Numbered from the stretch's first letter, positions 1 through 7,494 are shown. The stretch is DNA of 17,517 bases from Sneathiella sp. (GCA_002732675.1 NVRR01000033.1:1-17517); one strand, 5' to 3'. The notes: a model not told the origin generated them from the sequence alone. Numbers and translations are program-made.

Positions 1-357
1 CTCGGCCACTGCGACATATAATGCGAGCAACCAGGCAGACGTGGCGTTGATGGTCATGGAGGTATTCATTTTCTCGAGCGGGATATCCTCGAAAAGCGTC
101 CGCATATCACCCAGATGACAAATCGGGACGCCGACTTTCCCGACTTCGCCGCGCGCCAGGGTGTGATCCGAATCATATCCGGTCTGCGTTGGTAAGTCGA
201 AAGCGACGGAAAGCCCGGTTTGCCCGCGCGCCAGGTTTGTTTTATATAATTCATTGGACGCTTTGGCGGAAGAATGGCCAGAATAGGTTCTGAACAGCCA
301 TGGACGGTCTTTCTCCGGTTTAGCCGTGTTTTCGGTGTTCGCAACGTTTTTTGACAT
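1..357 (-). CDS. meaA: Ethylmalonyl-CoA mutase (MeaA/Ecm), N-terminal part, cut by window edge
   Basis: This is an adenosylcobalamin-dependent carbon-skeleton mutase that converts ethylmalonyl-CoA to methylsuccinyl-CoA in the ethylmalonyl-CoA pathway (cytosolic). Only the first 119 codons are present, and the frame stays open to base 1. The ATG is at 357-355 on the minus strand, preceded by a GAAAG-type ribosome site. The N-terminus lacks the long extension of large methylmalonyl-CoA mutase subunits and enters the TIM barrel almost at once: [11 protein letters not shown] at about residues 19-29, then [20 protein letters not shown] at about 44-63, GEVGKVGVP, and [17 protein letters not shown]. 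This is the mutase substrate-domain signature. Divergent neighbours ccr and mcd code for the steps before and after it, which favours ethylmalonyl-CoA mutase over methylmalonyl-CoA mutase. The C-terminal B12 domain is outside the window, so the assignment rests on the N-terminus and context. Confidence 0.9.
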   Translation of the reverse strand, partial: MSKNVANTENTAKPEKDRPWLFRTYSGHSSAKASNELYKTNLARGQTGLSVAFDLPTQTGYDSDHTLARGEVGKVGVPICHLGDMRTLFEDIPLEKMNTSMTINATSAWLLALYVAVAE

Positions 358-430
358 AATTATCTTTCGTATATGAGCAGGAATCAGACCGGTTCTTTCG
401 TCAACTAATTGTCACACGTAATAACATAAC

Positions 431-448
431 TTTGTGCTGCAGTGCAAA
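431..448. promoter_or_regulatory. Dyad-symmetric site between meaA and ccr (candidate operator)
   Basis: The gap between the divergent meaA and ccr starts (358-605) contains an 18-bp near-palindrome: TTTG at 431-434, CTGCAG in the centre at 437-442, and CAAA at 445-448. Only the two positions on each side between these blocks fail to match. It lies about 75 bp before the meaA start and 160 bp before ccr, so it could serve either or both. No regulator is coded next to it. Confidence 0.4.
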
Positions 449-531
449 AAAAACTTGTACTCTGCTCAAAGGTCAGTAATCTTCTCAGAAATCAGATTAA
501 ACCAAAGGTCACAAGTCAGTCAATTGATGCA

Positions 532-561
532 TTGCGGTATAAAACAAACCGGGGATATAAT
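532..561 (+). promoter_or_regulatory. Candidate sigma-70-type promoter of ccr-mcd
   Basis: A perfect TATAAT -10 hexamer at 556-561 is preceded, after 18 bp, by TTGCGG at 532-537 as a partial -35. Transcription would start near 568 and give a leader of about 38 bases. This leader includes the ribosome site GAGGG at 592-596, nine bases before the ccr ATG. The -35 match is weak, so only the -10 is convincing. Confidence 0.45.
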
Positions 562-605
562 GAAACCCAAACCGGTGCCGCGAAAAACTATGAGGGAAAT
601 TTTTG

Positions 606-1910
606 ATGACAAATACACAAGCCGGAGTTCAGTCGGAAGGGGATACTTTATTGTCCGAAGGAGAGATAAAGGATCTTTATGAGGTCGGTGAAATTCCACC
701 GCTTGGACATGTGCCCGCCAAAATGTATGCTTGGGCGATCCGTCGTGAGCGGCATGGCCAGCCCGAAGATGCCATGCAGGTTGAAGTCGTCGACACTCCC
801 GAGTTAGATAGTCATGACGTGCTGATTCTTGTTATGGCCGCGGGTGTCAATTATAATGGTGTCTGGGCCGCTCTTGGTGAGCCTGTTTCTCCTTTCGATA
901 TTCATAAGCAGCCCTATCATATTGCGGGTTCCGATGCCTCGGGCGTGGTCTACGCCGTCGGCAACAAGGTCATGCGTTTCAAGGTTGGCGATGAAGTCGT
1001 GGTGCATTGCAATCAGGATGATGGCGATGATGAAGAATGTAATGGCGGCGATCCCATGTTCTCGCCAAGCCAGCGGATCTGGGGCTACGAGACGCCGGAT
1101 GGCTCTTTCGCTCAGTTCGCCCGTGTTCAGGACCGGCAGCTCATGCCGCGCCCCAAACACCTGACTTGGGAAGAAAGCGCTTGTTACGTTCTCACTCTTG
1201 CCACCGCTTATCGCATGCTTTTCGGCCATCGACCTCATATCCTGCGGCCGGGACATAATGTGCTGATCTGGGGCGCGTCCGGCGGATTGGGCTCCATGGC
1301 CATTCAGATTTGTGCTGCTGCCGGTGCCAACGCCATCGGTGTTATCTCCGATGAAAGCAAACGCGACTTCGTGATGTCGCTCGGCGCCAAGGGCGTGATC
1401 AATCGCAAAAATTTCGATTGTTGGGGCCAGCTTCCCAAAGTGAACGGCGAGGGATTTGGCGACTATATGAAGAAAACCCGGGAATTTGGCAAAGCCATCT
1501 GGGAGATTACCGGCAAAGGCAATGACGTGGATTTCGTCTTCGAACATCCGGGCGAGCAGACATTTCCCGTGTCCTGCAATATTGTCAAACGCGGGGGTAT
1601 GGTGGTGTTTTGCGCAGGTACCACCGGCTTTAATCTGACCATGGACGCCCGATTCGTCTGGATGCGTCAAAAACGTATTCAAGGCAGCCATTTCGCCAAT
1701 CTGAAACAGGCGGCCCAGGCCAACAATCTTGTAGTAGAGCGGCGTATTGATCCCTGTATGTCGGAAGTATTCTCTTGGGAGGATATCCCGCGGGCCCATA
1801 CGAAGATGCTCAATAACGAGCATAAGCCGGGCAATATGGCGGTACTGGTATCGGCAAAATATCCCGGACTGCGGACCATTGAAGATGCTATTGAAGCAGG
1901 AAATCAATAA
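606..1910 (+). CDS. ccr: Crotonyl-CoA carboxylase/reductase
   Basis: This enzyme reductively carboxylates crotonyl-CoA with CO2 and NADPH to (2S)-ethylmalonyl-CoA, the signature step of the ethylmalonyl-CoA pathway. The product is 434 residues, normal for the family. It is a medium-chain dehydrogenase/reductase without zinc ligands. The GroES-like part runs to about residue 185 with VNYNGVWAALGEP at 81-93. The Rossmann NADP site is WGASGGLGS at 222-230. Residues aligning with the known CO2-binding set appear present: Asn84, the Tyr161-Glu162 pair in RIWGYETPDGSF, and His362 in GSHFANL. The acidic NQDDGDDEECNGGDP insert is typical of Ccr. The ATG at 606 is preferred over an in-frame TTG at 603 because GAGGG at 592-596 is well placed for it. 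The gene is followed after 29 bp by mcd on the same strand, so the two are probably co-transcribed. Confidence 0.97.
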   Translation: MTNTQAGVQSEGDTLLSEGEIKDLYEVGEIPPLGHVPAKMYAWAIRRERHGQPEDAMQVEVVDTPELDSHDVLILVMAAGVNYNGVWAALGEPVSPFDIHKQPYHIAGSDASGVVYAVGNKVMRFKVGDEVVVHCNQDDGDDEECNGGDPMFSPSQRIWGYETPDGSFAQFARVQDRQLMPRPKHLTWEESACYVLTLATAYRMLFGHRPHILRPGHNVLIWGASGGLGSMAIQICAAAGANAIGVISDESKRDFVMSLGAKGVINRKNFDCWGQLPKVNGEGFGDYMKKTREFGKAIWEITGKGNDVDFVFEHPGEQTFPVSCNIVKRGGMVVFCAGTTGFNLTMDARFVWMRQKRIQGSHFANLKQAAQANNLVVERRIDPCMSEVFSWEDIPRAHTKMLNNEHKPGNMAVLVSAKYPGLRTIEDAIEAGNQ

Positions 1911-1939
1911 TCCTGTACCCCTGTTAAAGGAAAATAAAA

Positions 1940-3634
1940 ATGACGATGACGGACGTAATGGACGGGGCGGCAGCGCCGTTGCTGGACGGTCTGGACGGAC
2001 TATGCGCGCGCGCGCTTGAGGCCGCCGAGACATTGAAACAACAGGCCACCCTTTCTGTTGCTGAAATGACCCGGGGTGCGGATGGTCGCATCGACGGCAA
2101 GTTGGTGGAAGAAAACCAGTATGCCACCCACGGCCTGGCGTGGCTCGCGACGTATGTGGAAGCCCTGCGCGAGACACTGAATTGGTCACGCCGCCTTGCG
2201 GCAGAAAGCAAGCTCGGTGAATTAGAGCAGTTGATGCTGCAGGCGGGTTTCAGCGAATATCTGAGCCAGATTGCGGGTGGTATCCCCATGACCTTGGGGG
2301 AAATAATTCGCCCCGCGGATTTGGGCCTGGATGATGCCGCGGTTCAGCGGTTTAAAACGGCGGATGTGTCGTTGTTGATTGCAGGCGGATACACGGCAGT
2401 GGTCAAGAAACATATTGCGTCGCTTATTGCCGAGGGCATGGATACAGGGCATTTCGGTGAAGCGGGTCTTGATGAAACCTATTCGATGATCCGCGACCAA
2501 TTCCGCCGCTTTGCCAATGAAGTAGTGATGCCGTTTGCGCATGGCTGGCATATGAAAGATGAACTGATCCCCATGTCAGTCATTGAGCAGATGTCAGAGC
2601 TTGGCGTATTTGGTTTGACCGTGCCGGAAGAGTATGGCGGCCTTGGCCTTGGCAAGATGGCTATGTGTGTGGTCTCCGAGGAGTTGTCGCGCGGTTATAT
2701 TGGTGTTGGCTCCCTTGGTACCCGCTCCGAAATTGCGGCGGAGCTTATATTAACCGGCGGGACACAAGCGCAGAAAGAAAAATGGCTCCGTGTCATCGCC
2801 ACGGGGCAGATTTTGCCAACGGCGGTCTTTACCGAGCCCAATACCGGCTCTGATTTAGCCTCCCTTAAAGCCCGGGCCGTCAAAGATGGCGATGTCTATC
2901 GGGTGACCGGCAACAAAACCTGGATTACCCATGCGGCCCGCGCCGATATCATGACCATGCTGGTGCGTACCAATCCCGATCAGCCCGGGTATAAGGGCCT
3001 TTCCATGTTTCTGGCCGAAAAACCCCATATGACCGAGGCCGAAGATTTCCCCGCAGAAGGTATGACCGGCGGCGAAATTGAAGTGTTGGGCTATCGCGGT
3101 ATGAAAGAATATGAACTTGGCTTCGATAATTTTGAAATCAAGGCCGAAAATCTTTTGGGTGAAGAAGAAGGCAATGGCTTTAAACAGCTAATGCAGACCT
3201 TTGAAAGTGCCCGCATCCAGACGGCGGCACGGGCCTTGGGTGTTGCCCAGAATGCGATGGAACTCGGGCTTCGTTATGCGCTGGATCGCATCCAGTTTTC
3301 AAAGCCGATCATTGAATTCCCGCGCGTTGCCGGAAAGCTTGCCTGGATGGGTGTCGAAATTATGATGGCACGTCAGTTGACCTATGCGTCGGCGCGGGCC
3401 AAGGATGAAGGCCGCCGCTGCGATCTTGAGGCCGGGATGGCGAAGCTGCTCGGCGCGCGAGTGGCCTGGAGTGCGGCCGATAACGCGCTGCAGATCCATG
3501 GTGGCAACGGATTCGCGCTTGAATATCCGATCAGCCGGGTTCTCTGTGATGCCCGTATCCTCAATATTTTTGAGGGCGCTGGCGAAATTCAGGCACAGGT
3601 GATTGCCCGCCGTTTGCTTGAAGGTGCGAATTAG
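1940..3634 (+). CDS. mcd: (2S)-methylsuccinyl-CoA dehydrogenase
   Basis: This FAD-dependent acyl-CoA dehydrogenase oxidises (2S)-methylsuccinyl-CoA to mesaconyl-CoA and passes electrons to ETF. At 564 residues it is much longer than ordinary acyl-CoA dehydrogenases (about 380). The N-terminal extension of about 175 residues is mostly helical and lacks the catalytic signatures, which is the hallmark of Mcd. The catalytic part contains FTEPNTGSDLAS at 297-308 (flavin/substrate site), QIHGGNGF at 518-525, and the C-terminal NIFEGAGEIQ, where Glu545 is the expected catalytic base. The start at 1940 follows AAAGGAAA at 1926-1933; a second ATG at 1946 is also possible. Position directly after ccr and near meaA, plus the etfBA genes in the same window, support Mcd over a general acyl-CoA dehydrogenase. 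The gene ends only 5 bp from the end of the convergent yihY-like gene. Confidence 0.95.
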   Translation: MTMTDVMDGAAAPLLDGLDGLCARALEAAETLKQQATLSVAEMTRGADGRIDGKLVEENQYATHGLAWLATYVEALRETLNWSRRLAAESKLGELEQLMLQAGFSEYLSQIAGGIPMTLGEIIRPADLGLDDAAVQRFKTADVSLLIAGGYTAVVKKHIASLIAEGMDTGHFGEAGLDETYSMIRDQFRRFANEVVMPFAHGWHMKDELIPMSVIEQMSELGVFGLTVPEEYGGLGLGKMAMCVVSEELSRGYIGVGSLGTRSEIAAELILTGGTQAQKEKWLRVIATGQILPTAVFTEPNTGSDLASLKARAVKDGDVYRVTGNKTWITHAARADIMTMLVRTNPDQPGYKGLSMFLAEKPHMTEAEDFPAEGMTGGEIEVLGYRGMKEYELGFDNFEIKAENLLGEEEGNGFKQLMQTFESARIQTAARALGVAQNAMELGLRYALDRIQFSKPIIEFPRVAGKLAWMGVEIMMARQLTYASARAKDEGRRCDLEAGMAKLLGARVAWSAADNALQIHGGNGFALEYPISRVLCDARILNIFEGAGEIQAQVIARRLLEGAN

Positions 3635-3639
3635 GGGAA

Positions 3640-4500
3640 CTATTTCTCTTCAAGGGATCCTGTATAATGAAGGCCGAGAACCGCCGTGATCGTGGCACCA
3701 AACAGCACGATCGACCAGCTGACGTAAAGCCATATCAGAAACAGCGGGAAGGCGGCCATCGCGCCATAAAGGACCTCATATGAGGGGAAAAATTCCAGAT
3801 ATAGCTTAAAGCCATATTTTCCAAACAGAAACAGGCCGGTTGCTGCAGCCGCGCCGATGAGCGCATGTGATGCTTGTACCTTGCAGGCTGGAACCAGCTG
3901 ATAGAGAAGAAACAATACCAGCAGTGGCAGCAGAACTGGCATCAGCGAGCTGAGAACTTCCAAGGACGAGGAAAGCTGAAATCCCGTCGCTTGCTCACTG
4001 ACATCGACGACCCAGTTTACAAGTGTCAGACTGGTGCCGATAGCGATGGGACCGATCAGGGTTATCACCAGATATGTGAGCAGACGCTTGAAGGGATTAC
4101 GTGTTGCCTCCACATGCCAAATCTGAGCAAAAATCTCCTCAATACTGGACATCAGCAGGAGGGCGGTGATGCCAATGCCAGCAAGACCGAAAATCGTCAG
4201 CTGGCTTGAATTGACCGTAAAACTTTCAAGCGCTGCATCGACTGTGGCGATTTTGGAAGGCAGCAAATTATCAAACAAAAAGCGGGTAATTTTGTCTTGT
4301 AGATGATCAAAGGCCGGAATGGCCGTAAACAGGGCAAAGGCAACGGCCGCCAATGGCACGATGGCGAGAAGCGTCTGATAGCTGAGCGCCGTTGCCATCC
4401 TCATACAGTTATGGTTGGCAAAATGCTTCCAGATACGGACGAATACCTGCGGTAGATCTAATATTTTCACGTTGCCTCCAGCTCCGGACTTTAATCCCAT
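3640..4500 (-). CDS. YihY/BrkB-family (UPF0761) inner membrane protein
   Basis: The product is a 286-residue integral membrane protein of the YihY/virulence factor BrkB family, whose molecular function is not settled. The family hallmark ATALSYQTLLAIVPL lies at about 37-51 and runs into the first membrane segment. Further hydrophobic segments lie near 101-121, 138-163, 183-204, 211-229 and 245-276, giving six. The N-terminus is short and basic (RIWKHF) and the C-terminus is charged (SLEEK), as expected for cytoplasmic ends. The ATG at 4500 shares one base with the stop codon of the upstream oxidoreductase gene (TAATG), suggesting translational coupling. A GTG at 4470 (codon 11) is a serious alternative start because GGAGG lies four bases before it. 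Nothing links the gene to the metabolic genes around it. Confidence 0.9.
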   Translation of the reverse strand: MGLKSGAGGNVKILDLPQVFVRIWKHFANHNCMRMATALSYQTLLAIVPLAAVAFALFTAIPAFDHLQDKITRFLFDNLLPSKIATVDAALESFTVNSSQLTIFGLAGIGITALLLMSSIEEIFAQIWHVEATRNPFKRLLTYLVITLIGPIAIGTSLTLVNWVVDVSEQATGFQLSSSLEVLSSLMPVLLPLLVLFLLYQLVPACKVQASHALIGAAAATGLFLFGKYGFKLYLEFFPSYEVLYGAMAAFPLFLIWLYVSWSIVLFGATITAVLGLHYTGSLEEK

Positions 4501-5678
4501 TACACCACATTATGCTCCAGAATGGCCTTCTCTGTCACCATGCGGGAGAAGGAAAAACGGGAAAGGTCAAGGCTGCGATATCCGCCAAACAGGATCAATT
4601 CGGCGATGGCGCGGCCGACAGCCGGAGATTGCTGTAATCCGTGGCCCGAAAAACCGTTTGCGAAATAAAAATTACGGATATCGGGATGCGGCCCTAATAC
4701 CGCATTCTGATCGAGAAGATTATAGGCGTAATGACCGGCCCAGGCATTTTCGAGCTTGATCGCTTCGAAGGCGGGAACCCTATGGGCGAGGATTGGCCAG
4801 ATATGCTCATCAAACCAGCCATAGTCGATCTCAAAATCCGTGCAGTCGGGATCATTTTCGGGGTCGGGGGAGCAGCCCACCAAAAATTGCTGTCCTTCAG
4901 GACGGAAATGGACGCCAGAGGGGTCAATGACGAGAGGGCAATGGTCAATGCTTTCACGGCAGCTGAACGAAAAGCCGAGGCGCTTACGGGAGCGAACCGC
5001 AAGATCTATTCCGGCCCAGGCGGCGACGTCGGATGCGGCGGGACCGGCGGCGTTGACCACGGCACCGCAAGAAATTTCCGTGCCGTCGCTTAATGTGATC
5101 GCCAACACCTGGCCCTTGTCGCACGTCAGGCCAGCTGCTTCAGCCGTCAAATATTTCGCGCCTTGCGAGATCGCCTTTTTTCGAAACGCCTGATGCAAGC
5201 TATAAGCGTCGAGCCAGCCTTCGCCTTTAAGACCAAAGGAACCACCGGCAAGATCGCTCACATTAAGCCAGGGAAATCCGCGGGCCAGATCGTCAGCATC
5301 CAGCAAACCAACCTCCACACCCTCGCCGCGCTGAATGGTGTGGTTGCCGTAGAGCACCGGTATTTGCCAGTCCTTGGCCAGAAACAGATAGCCCCGTTCC
5401 ACATACGCCACATTGACTGGTGCCCCGTCGGTACTGAGATGCCGGGTGATATTGCCCAGGAATTCTTGCGCGTACTGCGACATGCGAATATTTTCTGGCG
5501 TCGAAAACTGCTGCCGAACCCCGCCCCACGACCGTCCGGTGGAACCGAATTCAAAACTCGGATCTTTCTCGATTACTGTGACGGTTCCGTCAAAGTCGTC
5601 CGATACCGTTAGGAAATAGGCGATGGACGAGCCAATAACGCCGCCACCGATAATGACAATATCCTGTGAGATTTGCAT
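4500..5678 (-). CDS. FAD-dependent oxidoreductase, DAO family (glycine/D-amino-acid oxidase type)
   Basis: This 392-residue flavoprotein of the DAO superfamily probably oxidises a secondary or D-amino acid or a related amine; the substrate cannot be read from the sequence. The N-terminal dinucleotide site is VIIGGGVIGSS at 8-18, followed by the acidic end of the second strand at VIEKD (35-39). The flavin-contact region STGRSWGGVRQQF lies at 46-58, a second FAD strand VVNAAGPAASDV at 207-218, and the C-terminal FAD-tail motif NGFSGHGLQQSPAVGR at 341-356. The overall pattern resembles FOXRED1-like members more than monomeric sarcosine oxidase. No signal peptide is seen. The start at 5678 follows an AGGGA ribosome site. 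It overlaps the downstream YihY-like gene by one base and diverges from the small twin-membrane gene at 5767. Confidence 0.88.
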   Translation of the reverse strand: MQISQDIVIIGGGVIGSSIAYFLTVSDDFDGTVTVIEKDPSFEFGSTGRSWGGVRQQFSTPENIRMSQYAQEFLGNITRHLSTDGAPVNVAYVERGYLFLAKDWQIPVLYGNHTIQRGEGVEVGLLDADDLARGFPWLNVSDLAGGSFGLKGEGWLDAYSLHQAFRKKAISQGAKYLTAEAAGLTCDKGQVLAITLSDGTEISCGAVVNAAGPAASDVAAWAGIDLAVRSRKRLGFSFSCRESIDHCPLVIDPSGVHFRPEGQQFLVGCSPDPENDPDCTDFEIDYGWFDEHIWPILAHRVPAFEAIKLENAWAGHYAYNLLDQNAVLGPHPDIRNFYFANGFSGHGLQQSPAVGRAIAELILFGGYRSLDLSRFSFSRMVTEKAILEHNVV

Positions 5679-5766
5679 GATTATCCCTGTCCAGATGCAG
5701 ACGGATCGTATAGCTTTGAAACTGGATCCTGATTGACGCTTCCTTATAATATGCTATGGGCCGGAC

Positions 5767-5961
5767 ATGATTAACTATTTTATTATTGCAGCCGTGATTG
5801 CCACGGCGCTGGTGCTGCTGGTCGGCATGCTGACCATGGCGCGGGGCGGTGAGTTTAATCGGAAATACGGCAACAAACTGATGCAGTTGCGGATTCTGAT
5901 GCAGGCGATTGCCGTCGTGCTGATCATGGTCGGGATCTGGGCGGCGAGTTCCGGTGACTAA
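5767..5961 (+). CDS. Twin-transmembrane protein, HIG1-like
   Basis: The 64-residue product has two hydrophobic segments (about 4-24 and 44-61) joined by a basic loop, MARGGEFNRKYGNKLMQLR. This matches the small twin-transmembrane proteins of alphaproteobacteria, which belong to or resemble the HIG1 (hypoxia-induced protein) domain family; mitochondrial relatives associate with respiratory complexes. Of the HIG1 motif, the Arg42-X3-Gln46 part is kept, but the preceding Arg/His position is Gln40. The loop end would face the cytoplasm by charge. It lies 21 bp before the cobalamin adenosyltransferase gene on the same strand, an arrangement I recall from other alphaproteobacteria. A TATAAT at 5745-5750 lies just upstream with no clear -35 at the right distance. 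The ribosome site is weak. Its function is unknown. Confidence 0.8.
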   Translation: MINYFIIAAVIATALVLLVGMLTMARGGEFNRKYGNKLMQLRILMQAIAVVLIMVGIWAASSGD

Positions 5962-5982
5962 CGCGAAGACAAGGTATACACC

Positions 5983-6546
5983 ATGGTGAAGCTGACAAAA
6001 ATCTATACGCGCGGCGGCGATAAAGGGCAGACTTCCCTTGGCGATGGAGAGCGGGTCAGCAAGACGAGCCCCCGCGTCGATGCCTATGGCGATGTCGATG
6101 AAACCAATGCAATTATCGGGCTTGCCCGACTAAAAACAACCGGCGCAGCAGACGACAGCCTGGCGCGGATACAGAACGATCTGTTTGACCTTGGAGCGGA
6201 CCTTTGTACACCTGTACAGGACAATCCAAAATATCCGCCGCTCCGCATTGTGCAGGCGCAAGTGGATCGGCTGGAGGCGGAAATCGATGAGATGAATGCC
6301 GAGCTTTCGCCGCTCAACTCGTTTATTCTTCCGGGCGGCTCCGATGCGTCTGCATATTTACATCTTTCCCGCACCGTCAGCAGGCGGGCAGAACGTCGAA
6401 TGATCACGCTGAGTGATTCGGAAGATATTAACCCCGTTGCAATTGCCTATATCAATCGGCTCTCGGATTTTCTTTTTGTTTTGGGTCGATTTCTCAATAA
6501 AAAGGGTGCGGAAGACGTTCTTTGGGTTCCCGGCGCTAATAGATAG
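5983..6546 (+). CDS. pduO: PduO-type cob(I)alamin adenosyltransferase
   Basis: This enzyme transfers the 5'-deoxyadenosyl group of ATP to cob(I)alamin, making adenosylcobalamin (EC 2.5.1.17). It is 187 residues, the usual length of the PduO/MMAB family. The N-terminal ATP-binding segment is YTRGGDKGQTSLGDGERVSK at 8-27. GDVDETNAIIG follows at 36-46. The helical C-terminal signatures are RTVSRRAERR at 130-139 and YINRLSDFLFVLGRFLN at 156-172. The ATG at 5983 has AAGG at 5971-5974. The cofactor it makes is needed by the ethylmalonyl-CoA mutase coded at the left edge of the window, and by methylmalonyl-CoA mutase further down the same pathway; this link is inferred. The stop codon lies inside the first arm of an inverted repeat (6543-6584). 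Confidence 0.95.
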   Translation: MVKLTKIYTRGGDKGQTSLGDGERVSKTSPRVDAYGDVDETNAIIGLARLKTTGAADDSLARIQNDLFDLGADLCTPVQDNPKYPPLRIVQAQVDRLEAEIDEMNAELSPLNSFILPGGSDASAYLHLSRTVSRRAERRMITLSDSEDINPVAIAYINRLSDFLFVLGRFLNKKGAEDVLWVPGANR

Positions 6547-6590
6547 CCTTTTTCAGCCCGTTTTTACTAGAAAAACAAGGCTATTCGGGC
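6543..6590 (+). repeat. Two crossing inverted repeats after the adenosyltransferase gene
   Basis: ATAGCCTT at 6543-6550 is perfectly complementary to AAGGCTAT at 6577-6584, and GCCCG at 6556-6560 is perfectly complementary to CGGGC at 6586-6590. The two pairings cross, so the RNA could form a pseudoknot or two exclusive folds. A third, local hairpin (TTTTT at 6561-6565 with AAAAA at 6571-6575) lies inside. The first arm overlaps the stop codon. No T-run follows, so it is not an ordinary rho-independent terminator. Confidence 0.45.
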
Positions 6591-6616
6591 GCTGTAAAAT
6601 GTCCGCTTTCGGTCAA

Positions 6617-6645
6617 TTGACAGAAGGTTGATTGCTATTTATTGT
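6617..6645 (+). promoter_or_regulatory. Candidate sigma-70-type promoter of etfBA-hbd
   Basis: A perfect TTGACA -35 hexamer at 6617-6622 is followed after 17 bp by TATTGT at 6640-6645 (four of six -10 positions). Transcription would start near 6652 and leave a leader of about 93 bases before etfB. The -35 overlaps the perfect 10-bp palindrome GTCAATTGAC at 6612-6621, a possible operator. Confidence 0.5.
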
Positions 6646-6671
6646 GCAGTGCCGAAATAAAATTAAATTCC

Positions 6672-6720
6672 TGCCTTTAATCGGATGCAGAAAGCTGGTT
6701 TTCTGTAGACCTAAAAGGCA
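6672..6720 (+). promoter_or_regulatory. Nested stem-loop in the etfB leader
   Basis: The outer stem pairs TGCCTTT (6672-6678) with AAAGGCA (6714-6720), seven perfect pairs. The inner stem pairs TGCAGAAA (6686-6693) with TTTCTGTA (6700-6707), eight pairs including one G:U, closing a six-base loop GCUGGU. An internal loop of 7 and 6 bases separates them. The structure ends 24 bases before the etfB ATG and inside the predicted leader. I do not recognise it as a known riboswitch class. Confidence 0.45.
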
Positions 6721-6744
6721 CCCTAGCTTGGAGATAACCGATCT

Positions 6745-7494
6745 ATGAAAGTTCTCGTCGCAGTTAAACGTGTCGTGGATTACAACGTGAAGATCCGCGT
6801 GAAAGCGGACCAGACTGGTGTAGACCTCGCGAATGTCAAAATGTCTATGAACCCCTTCGATGAAATTGCTATCGAAGAAGCCCTTCGCCTTCGCGAAGCC
6901 GGCACCGCCACGGAGGTTATTGCCCTATCCGTCGGACCGCAGGCTGCGCAGGAAACCATCCGCACAGCGCTCGCCATGGGGGCAGATCGCGGGATACTGA
7001 TCAAGACAGATCAGGAAGTAGAGCCTTTGGGCGTTGCGAAATTGATGAAAGCCGTCATTTCTGAAGAGGCTCCTGATCTGGTGATCGTGGGGAAACAGGC
7101 GATTGATGATGATTCCAACCAGACGGGCCAGATGCTCGCTGCGCTGTTGGGCTGGGCACAGGGTACGTTTGCCTCTGCGGTTAATCTGGAAGGTGGAACC
7201 GCCAAGGTAACCCGTGAAATCGATGGTGGATTGCAGACGTTGGATCTGAAAATGCCAATTGTTGTCACGACGGATCTGCGCCTGAACGAGCCACGCTATG
7301 CGTCACTCCCAAATATCATGAAGGCCAAGAAAAAGCCGATTGATGAAAAAACACCGGAAGAACTAGGGGTCGATATTGCACCGCGCCTGACCACTTTGAA
7401 AGTGGTTGCGCCAGAGAAACGCCAAGCGGGTGTGATGGTCGAATCGGTTGCCGAACTGGTGGACAAACTTAAAAATGAAGCGGGAGTTATCTAA
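6745..7494 (+). CDS. etfB: Electron transfer flavoprotein subunit beta
   Basis: This is the small ETF subunit (249 residues, normal length). With EtfA it forms the soluble FAD/AMP heterodimer that takes electrons from acyl-CoA dehydrogenases and passes them to ETF-ubiquinone oxidoreductase. The N-terminus [20 protein letters not shown] is typical. [16 protein letters not shown] at 115-130 is the AMP-site region. The family signature [20 protein letters not shown] lies at 174-193 and includes the dehydrogenase recognition loop with its conserved Leu and the basic KAKKKP end. A GGAG at 6730-6733 lies eleven bases before the ATG. The stop codon overlaps the etfA start by one base (TAATG), so the subunits are translationally coupled. 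Within this window the obvious electron donor is Mcd. Confidence 0.97.
   Translation: MKVLVAVKRVVDYNVKIRVKADQTGVDLANVKMSMNPFDEIAIEEALRLREAGTATEVIALSVGPQAAQETIRTALAMGADRGILIKTDQEVEPLGVAKLMKAVISEEAPDLVIVGKQAIDDDSNQTGQMLAALLGWAQGTFASAVNLEGGTAKVTREIDGGLQTLDLKMPIVVTTDLRLNEPRYASLPNIMKAKKKPIDEKTPEELGVDIAPRLTTLKVVAPEKRQAGVMVESVAELVDKLKNEAGVI

Noticed and set aside
434..682. A possible small gene of 82 codons before ccr
   Set aside because: It overlaps the promoter and ribosome site of ccr and the first 25 codons of ccr in another frame; no motif is seen.
804..2189. A 461-codon open frame on the minus strand, antisense to ccr and mcd
   Set aside because: It has no ribosome site, an improbable composition (runs of His, Arg, Pro), and crosses the gap between two well-identified genes. 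It results from codon bias of the sense strand.
5733..5750. TTGACG and TATAAT as a promoter pair for the twin-membrane gene
   Set aside because: The hexamers are only 6 bp apart, too close for a sigma-70 promoter. The TATAAT alone may be real, but no matching -35 was found.
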